NCBI GenBank assembly: GCA_018820745.1
Contig: JAHJNP010000427.1
Location: forward strand, 1-13,906
Source: Gammaproteobacteria bacterium
GTDB lineage: Bacteria > Pseudomonadota > Gammaproteobacteria > Burkholderiales > Thiobacillaceae
DNA: 13,906 nt
Reading direction: 5' to 3'
Position 1 is the stretch's first letter, and each line of letters begins with the position of its first letter. Under the pieces are notes generated by a model. That model was not told where the DNA came from, did no database searches, and worked only from the letters and a program-made list of their open reading frames with translations. A program made the position numbers and the translations under genes. Positions 7,392 through 13,906 of this stretch are shown here, in pieces.

Positions 7392-7563
7392 AGATCGGCA
7401 ACATCGTTCGCGCTACCTAAAAGGTGTTGCCCAGCCTTTCGGTAAAGCAACTTAAAGGGAGTTGATTCAGAACATACTGACCCCCACAGCCAAAGCATCG
7501 CCGTCGGGTGGACTACCACGCCACGAGGTTCATGCGACTTGGGAAGCGAACCTCTGTCGCATA

Positions 7564-8559
7564 TTAATAACCCTTCCATTGAAGCCCACTGATCGCGACG
7601 GCACGGCCTAGGCCACCCATTGCATAACACCATAACCTTACGGCACGATGTAAGCCAAAAGGTGCTGCGATTACCCCAGCAAGGCAAAAAAAGACAAACA
7701 TGATTCCACCCACCGATGCCCGTAGAGCCATTCGGGCTCTCGATGCATTACGTCTGCGCCAGTATTGTGTAGATGAACGAAGTCGTCTTTCTAGGATCCA
7801 TGTTAGCCTTTGCCGCTCAAACGGCACCAATTCGAATACTTCTGCTTCATTGCACCATTTGAACCGCGCACCTAGGCGCTCGATACGTGCGAAGAAATCG
7901 TAATCCTCACCACCTGTATTGGCCAGCCTAGTATCAAAAGGGTGTTTAAGTGTGCGAAACCAGCATGCTTTAACAAGCGCGTTGCCCGTGCGGGCCTCCC
8001 TAGCGTCAACTGTGGCTCCAGTCGCGTGCCGTGGTCGTTCAAAAATTCCGCTGCGTCTGAGCCAAGAGTGTGAGCCTTGAGGGAAGACCGGCACCACTGG
8101 GCCGAACACGGCGTCCGCGTCACTTATTGATCTCATCAACCAGAGTAATTTTAGCCAGTCTTCTGAGGCGGTTTCGTCGTCATCTATCCATGCTATAAAA
8201 TCCCCAATGGCAAGAGATACCGCTGTATTACGCGCAAATGAGATTCCTTTCTGTTGTTCTATTTCATACCGAATGTAGAGTTCTGGATGCTGCTTTCTTG
8301 CAGCTTCAACGGCTTCAGCCCCACCACCTGCGGAATCATTATCCACAACAATCACTTCGAATGGCGCGCCAACGCTCTGTTTTGCGAGGCTGTCTAAAAG
8401 CTTAGTCAACAGATATGGGCGTCGGTACGTACATACACAGATGCTGATTGCTAATGGACCGGTATGGCTATTGCTTGTCCCTTCTGTGTGCGACTGCCGA
8501 ACGTTCACATTTGTTTGTGGCGCATGGTTTGCGCTTAATGTACCAATAAATACGTTCAT
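7564..8559 (-). CDS. GT2 family glycosyltransferase with C-terminal membrane segment
   Basis: A 331-residue GT-A transferase. The first 37 residues are polar and lack family features. The fold starts at ISICVCTYRRP (38-48), followed by VIVVDNDSAGG near 69-78, KGISFARNTAV at 104-114 and the metal-binding IDDDE at 125-129. GGEDYDFFARI at 216-226 is the typical acceptor/catalytic region. A hydrophobic stretch at about 283-300 (GGIMFVFFCLAGVIAAP) probably anchors it in the inner membrane. The start overlaps the stop of the preceding GT2 gene by four bases (ATGA). It is AT-richer than the flanking genes and contains a T7 run near 7686. Donor and acceptor unknown. Confidence 0.92.
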   Translation of the reverse strand: MNVFIGTLSANHAPQTNVNVRQSHTEGTSNSHTGPLAISICVCTYRRPYLLTKLLDSLAKQSVGAPFEVIVVDNDSAGGGAEAVEAARKQHPELYIRYEIEQQKGISFARNTAVSLAIGDFIAWIDDDETASEDWLKLLWLMRSISDADAVFGPVVPVFPQGSHSWLRRSGIFERPRHATGATVDAREARTGNALVKACWFRTLKHPFDTRLANTGGEDYDFFARIERLGARFKWCNEAEVFELVPFERQRLTWILERRLRSSTQYWRRRNASRARMALRASVGGIMFVFFCLAGVIAAPFGLHRAVRLWCYAMGGLGRAVAISGLQWKGY

Positions 8560-9329
8560 TTGCTGCGACCATCAGTTATTCGCAATATACCCGGCTTATG
8601 ACCACGAATTATCTTGTGCAGCCGATTGAAGATACGCGCTCTAAACAGTCGCAGAGCCAAGCGATGCCGCCCAATATATTGTAAGCGGACAGCTTTTCGC
8701 TCCTTCTCAAGATATGTTTTGTCTAAGGAGTGGGCACCACCATCTAAAAAAAAGGCAATCCGTCGATTCATGTAAGCGCAACGGGCACCGGAATTAAATA
8801 CACGGATAATCCAGTCATAGTCGGCATTTATTTTGAAGCGCTGGTCAAATTCACCGACAGTCTTAAAAAGGGCTCGTTTGGCGAAAATTGCCTGATGACA
8901 AATTCCGTCTTCGATAATGTTGTGGCTCGTAATGTGACTGAAATTACGAAGCAAGTTGCCATCGGCCCTTAAGTTGACAACATTGCCGTAAAGCAATTCG
9001 GTGTCAGGCTTATTTTTAAGAAAGCTGTTTACATCTTCAAGTACTTTGTCGTCGTACAAAACGTCGTCGGAGTTCAGAAAAAAAAGGTATTCACCACGTG
9101 CCAGAGCTATGCCTTTGTTCATTGCGTCGTAAATGCCATGGTCCGGCTCACTAATCCATTTAAGCGCCGTACCGGCGAAGCTGCGGACGATATCCATGGT
9201 GCGGTCGGTCGAGCCGCCATCTATCACGATCCATTCATAGTCCTTAAAGCTCTGCATACGCAGAGAGTCCATTGCTTTGGGCAACACTTCTGCGCTGTTC
9301 CAGCACACCGTCACAATCGAAAATTTCAT
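8556..9329 (-). CDS. GT2 family glycosyltransferase (WfgS-like type)
   Basis: A compact 257-residue GT-A transferase. Motifs are SIVTVCWNS at 4-12, YEWIVIDGGSTDRT at 31-44, SEPDHGIYDAMNKGI at 60-74 and the metal-binding FLNSDD at 84-89. HQAIFAKRALF is near 145 and NADYDWIIRV near 168-177. The pattern EPDHGIYDAMNKGI is typical of small O-antigen transferases related to WfgS/WcaA. The gene is one of the most AT-rich parts of the window and carries two T8 runs (residues 83-84 and 193-194), which are possible slippage sites. It is coupled to the next GT2 gene by an ATGA overlap. An AGG lies about 11 bases before the start. Confidence 0.93.
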   Translation of the reverse strand: MKFSIVTVCWNSAEVLPKAMDSLRMQSFKDYEWIVIDGGSTDRTMDIVRSFAGTALKWISEPDHGIYDAMNKGIALARGEYLFFLNSDDVLYDDKVLEDVNSFLKNKPDTELLYGNVVNLRADGNLLRNFSHITSHNIIEDGICHQAIFAKRALFKTVGEFDQRFKINADYDWIIRVFNSGARCAYMNRRIAFFLDGGAHSLDKTYLEKERKAVRLQYIGRHRLALRLFRARIFNRLHKIIRGHKPGILRITDGRSK

Positions 9330-9345
9330 CTTGTTAAATACCTAT

Positions 9346-9489
9346 TTAAAAGATGACCGGGGTTCGATACCGGGCCTGTAAGTTAATCCGTTTCGGGGGA
9401 TTTCGCTTCATGCGCAGGTAAACCAGCAGGAATAACACTGCATTTTCAAAAACTGTTCGCCGATCAAATCCAATATCAATGGTCTTCAT
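9346..9489 (-). CDS. Small 47-residue ORF between polymerase and GT2 genes, unknown function
   Basis: The ORF starts at an ATG at 9489 inside the end of the polymerase gene, with AGGGAG eight bases upstream, and ends at TAA, 16 bases before the GT2 start. The product begins MKTIDIGFDRRTVFENAVLF, has a short hydrophobic patch (about residues 18-25, LLVYL) and a basic C-terminal half (MKRNPPKRINLQARYRTPVIF). The Shine-Dalgarno, the overlap with the upstream gene and the exact fit in the gap support translation. I recognise no family. It could be a small membrane-associated protein or the stub of a lost gene. Confidence 0.45.
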   Translation of the reverse strand: MKTIDIGFDRRTVFENAVLFLLVYLRMKRNPPKRINLQARYRTPVIF

Positions 9490-10963
9490 CGCCTGGTCTC
9501 CCTAACGATGTTCCGGCCAGCATCGTGGTTCCCATTGTTCCTGACACGGCAGGAGCAAAGGCCGGACGTGCCGATTCACTCTGCTTGGCTGGCAGAAAAC
9601 CGATGCAGGCCACCAGAGCCAGCAGGTGCATGAAAAACTCGGACTGCATAGCATTTGAGGTGGCAAACGGGATTTCGGTAAAACTCCTGAAAAGCATCAG
9701 ACCGACAAGCGCGACAGATATACCGCCGGATAGAGGCGCAGCTCTTAGGGCGTAGATGACCAGCATTGAAGCGTAAAAGATCAGACCAGCTGCGCCCACA
9801 AGGCCGGCGCTGCTTAACGATTGCAGCAGTTGATTATGCGCACTGTAGGCATAATTCATACCTATCGAGAGCCGGTAGAAGTACCCCCAAATAGATGGGC
9901 CATAGCCAAACAGCGGGTTAGCAAGAAACTCCTTCCACGCAATTGTCCAGATATTTGTGCGTCCCGTTAGAGTTGTGACCCCCCCCCCGCTGGCTTGGTC
10001 CACTTGATAGATCATCCGGCCAACCACGTCTGCCCCGAGCCAAGCTGCAAGAATCGCCAAAGAGAGGGTGAAGCAGACGCATGCAGTAATGAGAATCAAA
10101 AGGCTGGAACGTCCGCCCCGAAATGATTGAACGATCCGGCCTTGATACCGGTAAATCATTAAGAAAAGGCCTATCACAATGGCAACAAAGATAGTGGTTT
10201 TCGACTGGGTCAGAATGAGCGAGGTTGATGCGAGGAACCAGGAAAAAAGATTGACCCACCGCGAACGGAAGGGAAACCGCCAGAGACAGATCATAAATAC
10301 GACTGTCAGCGGGCCCATCGTATTGGCGTGAGTTGCCAAACCGTAGTAGCGGAATGGTATGCCCGGAATACCGCCTAAGTAACCTTTTTCGATGACGAGC
10401 CCCGGTTTGACCACCGCAACAAGGATGCTCACGACGAAAAACATCAGCAGGGCTACCCGAGCAAAACGAAAACATCGTTCCGGCTGGCTCTGAGCAACAA
10501 GGAAGACGCTGAAATAAATCAGGAAGGCATACAGCACCTTGTGGTTAAAAGACGGGGTGGCTCCAAAGATCCCGTTGAGAATTTGGTTGGATATGGCGAA
10601 AGCCACAAACGCCCAGAAAAGCCCCCAGCTATGAACGCTTGTCCATTCACGGTGTAAAAAGAAGCGAAAGAAACGCTCGGCGCATAGGATGAGAACACCC
10701 AGTGTAAGCACGCGGGTTAACCAGAAAGAGGAACCGATCTCCTCGAACGAGGCTTCGCTCACTGCGAGGCCTGCAGTGAGAAGACGTCCGGTTGCAATGG
10801 GCGCTGCCATGATCGCGATGATGATCGCGAAAAAAAGCAGAGGAAGAGGCTCTTTGCGGATGAGGGATCCAGCGTGCAACATGATCCCAAACCCGAGCGT
10901 AAATGCCAACCCCAAGCCCAGTGCGATGCCCACGTAAATGGAAATCCCGATAATCTCGGTCAT
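9476..10963 (-). CDS. wzy: O-antigen ligase/polymerase family protein (Wzy-like), with G10 tract
   Basis: A 495-residue inner-membrane protein with about a dozen hydrophobic segments. The Wzy_C signature comes after a large loop: LTGRTNIWTIAWKEF near 332-346, NPLFGYGPSIWG near 350-361 and SAHNQLLQSLSSAGLVG near 375-391. In a locus with a Wzx flippase it most likely polymerises repeat units in the periplasm; a WaaL-type ligase has the same fold and cannot be excluded. The start at 10963 overlaps the flippase stop (ATGA), with GGGAGCGGTGGGG upstream. Codons 326-328 are GGG GGG GGG inside a run of ten G. One base less gives a stop four codons later; one base more gives a stop at 9918. The present length keeps the gene open. 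Confidence 0.88.
   Translation of the reverse strand: MTEIIGISIYVGIALGLGLAFTLGFGIMLHAGSLIRKEPLPLLFFAIIIAIMAAPIATGRLLTAGLAVSEASFEEIGSSFWLTRVLTLGVLILCAERFFRFFLHREWTSVHSWGLFWAFVAFAISNQILNGIFGATPSFNHKVLYAFLIYFSVFLVAQSQPERCFRFARVALLMFFVVSILVAVVKPGLVIEKGYLGGIPGIPFRYYGLATHANTMGPLTVVFMICLWRFPFRSRWVNLFSWFLASTSLILTQSKTTIFVAIVIGLFLMIYRYQGRIVQSFRGGRSSLLILITACVCFTLSLAILAAWLGADVVGRMIYQVDQASGGGVTTLTGRTNIWTIAWKEFLANPLFGYGPSIWGYFYRLSIGMNYAYSAHNQLLQSLSSAGLVGAAGLIFYASMLVIYALRAAPLSGGISVALVGLMLFRSFTEIPFATSNAMQSEFFMHLLALVACIGFLPAKQSESARPAFAPAVSGTMGTTMLAGTSLGRPGDEDH
9979..9988 (-). repeat. G10 homopolymer within wzy (C10 on the plus strand)
   Basis: Ten consecutive C on the plus strand, read as G in the coding direction, encode Gly326-Gly328 of the polymerase and the first base of Val329, just before the Wzy_C signature. 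Tracts of this length are classic slipped-strand phase-variation sites in other bacteria. Whether this one varies is untested. Confidence 0.85.
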
Positions 10964-12479
10964 TTTTCCCCACCGCTCCCTTCTCTCAGCAGGCACCTGA
11001 TGGTGGGCCTGGCCCAACGTGGCAGCCGATCATTCGCTCGCGCGATATAAGCACCCAGCCGTTCATCCACGAGCATGGGGGCGAACAAAAAAATACTCAG
11101 CAGGTACACACTGCCACCGGCCCCCAGCAGGAGCAACAGTTGTACCAGGGTATCAACATCAAGGGCGGCAATGCTGTCCTTGAGCAAAACCGAAACCGCT
11201 GCCACCACCAGAGTGAGCACAATTCCGCCTCTTATTGACCGGAATATGGACCACAGCGAAATTTCGATGACGTTTGCAACCGCAAGAACCATGACGATGC
11301 AACGTAGAGCAAATAGGGAGGCCGCCACGATAGCCACTATCTGCGGTGGCGAACTTGCTACCGCATAGAGCGCAGCCAACCATAAAAACACCATGGGAAG
11401 CTGCAGCCTGAGTTCCAGCTTCGTATGCCCCGCGTTCCAGAGAATTGGAGTTGAAATACCCCACACAAGCAGGAAAGGCATGGCCAACGCAAATGGAGTC
11501 ATAAATTGCGCAGCCTCGATCCATTCCCTCCCGTAAACCGCCGCCATGACAAACTCACTCCCCACTCCGATAATGGCGAAAAATGGAAAGGCGACCAAGG
11601 TAATGAGCGAGAGGAGGCGCAGAAAAACTTCACGCAACGCTTCTTTGTTGTCTTGCAGTCTGGCGCACGTGGAAAAGACTACTGATTGCAGATTTCCATA
11701 TATGGCAGAGGATGGGGAGTTTACGAAATTGAATGCCGTGGTGTACAAGCCAACTGTGTGGGCTGGAAAGATCCGGCCCACCAGTATTTTGTCCGCGCCG
11801 GTCAAAACCCAATTGATGAGATTGGTTCCCAGAACTGTCATCCCGTAACGAAGCATATGGCTACCATCGGCAGTCCAGAGTCTGAAGTAGAGCGGATGCC
11901 GGACCTGTAAGTACAGAATAACGAGATTGCTGCCCGACTGGACAATCCATGAAATCACTAAAGATGAACCGCCATATCCGGCAACCGCCAGAGGAATTCC
12001 GATACAGACATACCCGAGGAAGTAACTGGACAACTGTGCGATCTGAAGCGCTTTGTAATTGAGTTCCTTCTTCAGCAGGTTGGTTGAGGGCGCAGTCGCG
12101 GCATTAATCAGAACGACCAGGGAGAGCCAGCGGAATACGAACTCTGCTTCGGGCTTAGTAAAAAATGCTGCAAGTGCGCCGGCATTAAAAAAATCACACT
12201 TGATACCGACAGCCCCAGCAGGCACTGCCAAGTCCACACGAAACGCACATCTTCTGCATTAACCGACGTCTTCTGGATCAGACCATAAGCCAAGCCAATA
12301 TCGGAAAAATATGTACTCAGTCCTACGACGATAACGCCGAGGGCAAAAAGCCCGTACTCAGTTGGCCCAAGGATGCGCGCCAATACAACTTGCGTTGCCA
12401 ACTGGAGGATCATTTTCAAGACAGAACCGCCTGCGCCCCAGAAAAATGCCGTGAGGCTTTGCGCGCCCAGGTTTTTCAT
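10960..12479 (-). CDS. wzx: Wzx-like polysaccharide flippase, interrupted by a one-base frameshift
   Basis: A MOP/PST-type flippase that would move undecaprenyl-linked repeat units across the inner membrane. Residues 1-97 start MKNLGAQSLTAFFWGAGG and contain LARILGPTEYGLFALG, typical of the lipopolysaccharide-exporter branch; this frame ends at 12108 after 123 residues. The rest of the protein is in another frame that continues with NAGALAAFFTKPEAEFVF and runs for about 400 residues of membrane helices to 10960. The two frames meet at a T7 run (12193-12187). One extra T would join them into one 506-residue protein, the normal family length. The start at 12479 is chosen by homology; its Shine-Dalgarno is weak. 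It lies 28 bases after fcl, and its end overlaps wzy. Indel, phase variation, slippage or sequencing error are all possible. Confidence 0.85.
12187..12193 (-). repeat. T7 homopolymer at the wzx frame break (A7 on the plus strand)
   Basis: Seven A on the plus strand. In the coding direction the N-terminal frame reads GTG ATT TTT TTA and leaves the protein, whereas eight T would read ATT TTT TTT AAT GCC and stay in the long C-terminal frame. Confidence 0.8.
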
Positions 12480-12507
12480 CGGATTGATCCAGCGACTCTC
12501 TGGCAGC

Positions 12508-13488
12508 TCACAGAGAGCGAACGAGCGAGTCGGTAAATTCAGCATATGAAATGGCAAGACCCTCGGGCAGGGTCATATGAGCGCGCCAGCCCATGCTGTT
12601 AAGGCGCGTGGTATCCATAAGTTTCCTTGGCGTGCCATCCGGCTTGCCGGCGTCAAATTCGATTGCACCCCGATACCCCACCACGACCTTAACGGCTTCA
12701 GCCAGTTCGCGAATGGTGAGGTCGTGGCCAACGCCGATGTTCATCAGTGGCGGCAGGCCGTCGTTGCGGTCCTGCCCCAGCAGGGGGACGAACTTTTCGT
12801 CGGGCAAATTCATCAGGTAGACACAGGCATCGGCCATGTCTTCGCTGTACAGGAATTCGCGGCGGGGTGTGCCGCTTCCCCAGACGGTGACACGCGGCGC
12901 ATTGGTAAGCTTGGCCTCGTGAAAGCGGCGGATCAGCGCAGGGATGACATGGGAGTTCTCCAGGTGGTAGTTGTCGCCGGGGCCATACAAATTGGTGGGC
13001 ATGACGGCCAGGTATTGAGTGCCGTATTGCCGGTTGTAGCTCCAGCACATTTCGATGCCGGCAATCTTGGCCAGGGCATAGGGGCGGTTGGTGGGTTCCA
13101 GCTCGCTGGTGAGCAGGTGCTCTTCCTTCATCGGCTGTGGGGCAAGCCTGGGGTAGATGCAGCTGGAACCCAGGAACAGCAGGCGCTTGACGTTGTTTTT
13201 GTACGCCGCGTGAATGATGTTGGTCTGGATGGCGAGGTTGTCGCGGATGAATTCGGCCGGATAGGTGTTGTTGGCGTGGATGCCGCCGACTCTGGCCGCA
13301 GCGAGGAACACGTAGTCGGGTTTTTCCGCGGCGAAAAAGGCTTCGACCGCGGCCTGGTTGGTGAGGTCGAGTTCGACGTGGGTGCGGGTGACGAAGTTGT
13401 CGAAGCCCTTGGCGCGCAGGTTGCGTGTGAGGGCAGTACCGACGAGGCCGCGGTGGCCCGCAATGTAAATTTTTGCGCTGGGTTCCAT
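12508..13488 (-). CDS. fcl: GDP-L-fucose synthase (epimerase/reductase)
   Basis: Converts GDP-4-keto-6-deoxymannose, the product of Gmd, to GDP-L-fucose with NADPH. The 326-residue protein has the NADP site AGHRGLVG at 10-17, [14 protein letters not shown] near 61-74, FLGSSCIYP at 105-113 with the catalytic serine, and Tyr137/Lys141 in PYALAK. Further along it has [13 protein letters not shown] and [19 protein letters not shown], all diagnostic for Fcl/WcaG. The ATG at 13488 is chosen because KIYIAGHRG begins right after it; an earlier ATG would extend the gene into gmd. It starts four bases after the gmd stop, as in other gmd-fcl operons. Confidence 0.96.
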   Translation of the reverse strand: MEPSAKIYIAGHRGLVGTALTRNLRAKGFDNFVTRTHVELDLTNQAAVEAFFAAEKPDYVFLAAARVGGIHANNTYPAEFIRDNLAIQTNIIHAAYKNNVKRLLFLGSSCIYPRLAPQPMKEEHLLTSELEPTNRPYALAKIAGIEMCWSYNRQYGTQYLAVMPTNLYGPGDNYHLENSHVIPALIRRFHEAKLTNAPRVTVWGSGTPRREFLYSEDMADACVYLMNLPDEKFVPLLGQDRNDGLPPLMNIGVGHDLTIRELAEAVKVVVGYRGAIEFDAGKPDGTPRKLMDTTRLNSMGWRAHMTLPEGLAISYAEFTDSLVRSL

Positions 13489-13492
13489 CACA

Positions 13493-13906
13493 TCACTCGT
13501 GATAATCCATGGTCTTGTAGCCATGCTTCTTGATCAGCTCGTCGCGCTCGGCGGCTTTCAAATCCTCGCGCACCATCTCGGCCACCAGTTCGTCGAAGGT
13601 GATCTTCGGCGTCCAGCCGAGCTTCTCCTTGGCCTTGCTGGGGTCGCCCAGCAGGGTTTCGACTTCGGTGGGGCGGAAGTAGCGCGGGTCGACGGCGACG
13701 ATGGGGCGTGCGCCAGATTCAAGATTCAAGTTGCAAGACTCAAGGGAGGTCGCATCCTCCGGTTTGCTTGAATCTTGCGTCTTGTGTCTTGTATCTCTCA
13801 CAAGGTAGCCCTTTTCGTCGACGCCTGTCCCTTCCCAGCGGATGTTCATGCCCAACTCTTTCGCTGCGGCGTCGACGAAGTCCCTGACCGAGTACTGCAC
13901 GCCGGT
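13493..13906 (-). CDS. gmd: GDP-mannose 4,6-dehydratase, C-terminal part (runs off right edge), with in-frame repeat insertion
   Basis: Dehydrates GDP-mannose to GDP-4-keto-6-deoxymannose, the first step to GDP-L-fucose. The frame is open to the window edge and begins [19 protein letters not shown], which matches the Gmd region after the substrate loop. It continues with [36 protein letters not shown] and [10 protein letters not shown]. Between EKGY and [11 protein letters not shown], where the family has a short variable loop, there are about 30 additional residues ([17 protein letters not shown]... to ...LESGAR). They are encoded by a palindromic heptanucleotide repeat element. The extra segment is hydrophilic and lies in a loop, so the enzyme may still work. 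Confidence 0.95.
   Translation of the reverse strand, partial: TGVQYSVRDFVDAAAKELGMNIRWEGTGVDEKGYLVRDTRHKTQDSSKPEDATSLESCNLNLESGARPIVAVDPRYFRPTEVETLLGDPSKAKEKLGWTPKITFDELVAEMVREDLKAAERDELIKKHGYKTMDYHE
13715..13796. repeat. Palindromic heptanucleotide repeat element inside gmd
   Basis: The left arm consists of 7-base units AGATTCA, AGATTCA, AGTTGCA, AGACTCA. The right arm consists of GCTTGAA, TCTTGCG, TCTTGTG, TCTTGTA. The arms are inversely oriented (AGATTCAAG against CTTGAATCT is a perfect 9-bp match) and enclose a tight hairpin, GGAGG-TCGCAT-CCTCC at 13745-13760. The element is translated in frame as part of Gmd. Confidence 0.8.

Noticed and set aside
7392..7563. An open minus-strand frame across the gap between the second GT2 gene and the hydrolase (contains SESTPFKLLYRKAGQHLL)
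   Set aside because: The frame lacks a start with a Shine-Dalgarno in the gap, begins inside the GT2 gene and matches no family I know. It could be gene debris, but I cannot support it. A 7-bp inverted repeat (GAGGTTC/GAACCTC) lies here without a T-tract.
9918..10475. A 185-codon minus-strand frame inside wzy
   Set aside because: It is an out-of-frame shadow of the polymerase. It matters only as the frame entered after a +1 slip at the G10 tract.
12577..13533. A 318-codon plus-strand frame opposite fcl
   Set aside because: It is fully antisense to fcl, which has every diagnostic motif. The Val/Gly-rich product has no recognisable domain.

Overview
The window is a stretch of an extracellular or capsular polysaccharide locus from a Gram-negative bacterium, read entirely on the minus strand (from high to low coordinates). 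The GC-rich flanks, the PslG-like hydrolase, the VanZ-like protein and the heptanucleotide repeats suggest a betaproteobacterium, perhaps of the Nitrosomonadales/Gallionellaceae type. That placement is inference; no rRNA or marker gene is present.

Right part (about 12508-13906): gmd (cut by the window edge) and fcl make GDP-L-fucose. Middle part (about 7560-12480), visibly richer in A+T: a Wzx-type flippase, a Wzy/WaaL-type membrane polymerase, a 47-codon small ORF and two GT2 glycosyltransferases, several of them coupled by ATGA overlaps. Next (3208-7391): an exported GH39/PslG-like glycoside hydrolase, a degraded GT4 tail that runs in frame into a hexapeptide O-acetyltransferase, a GT4 glycosyltransferase and a WecG/TagA/CpsF glycosyltransferase. 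Left part (1-3112): ugd (UDP-glucuronate), a 450-base scar holding pieces of rmlB and of a GT4 gene, a VanZ-like membrane protein, a HigB/HigA-type toxin-antitoxin pair and the start of galE (cut by the window edge).

Together the genes would make UDP-GlcA, UDP-Gal and GDP-Fuc, assemble a repeat unit with four or more glycosyltransferases, acetylate it, flip it, polymerise it and trim it in the periplasm. The sugar set resembles that of colanic acid, but the gene order and the transferases do not. No initiating phosphoglycosyltransferase and no Wza/Wzc export genes lie in the window, so the locus must continue outside it.

The most notable signals are these. The polymerase gene carries a G10 tract whose slippage would truncate the protein. 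The flippase is frameshifted exactly at a T7 tract where T8 would restore a 506-residue protein. One GT2 gene carries two T8 tracts. A palindromic heptanucleotide repeat element lies in frame inside gmd, with a related array just behind the WecG-family gene. The HigB-type toxin is broken by one stop codon, and rmlB and GT4 fragments record past exchange of genes.
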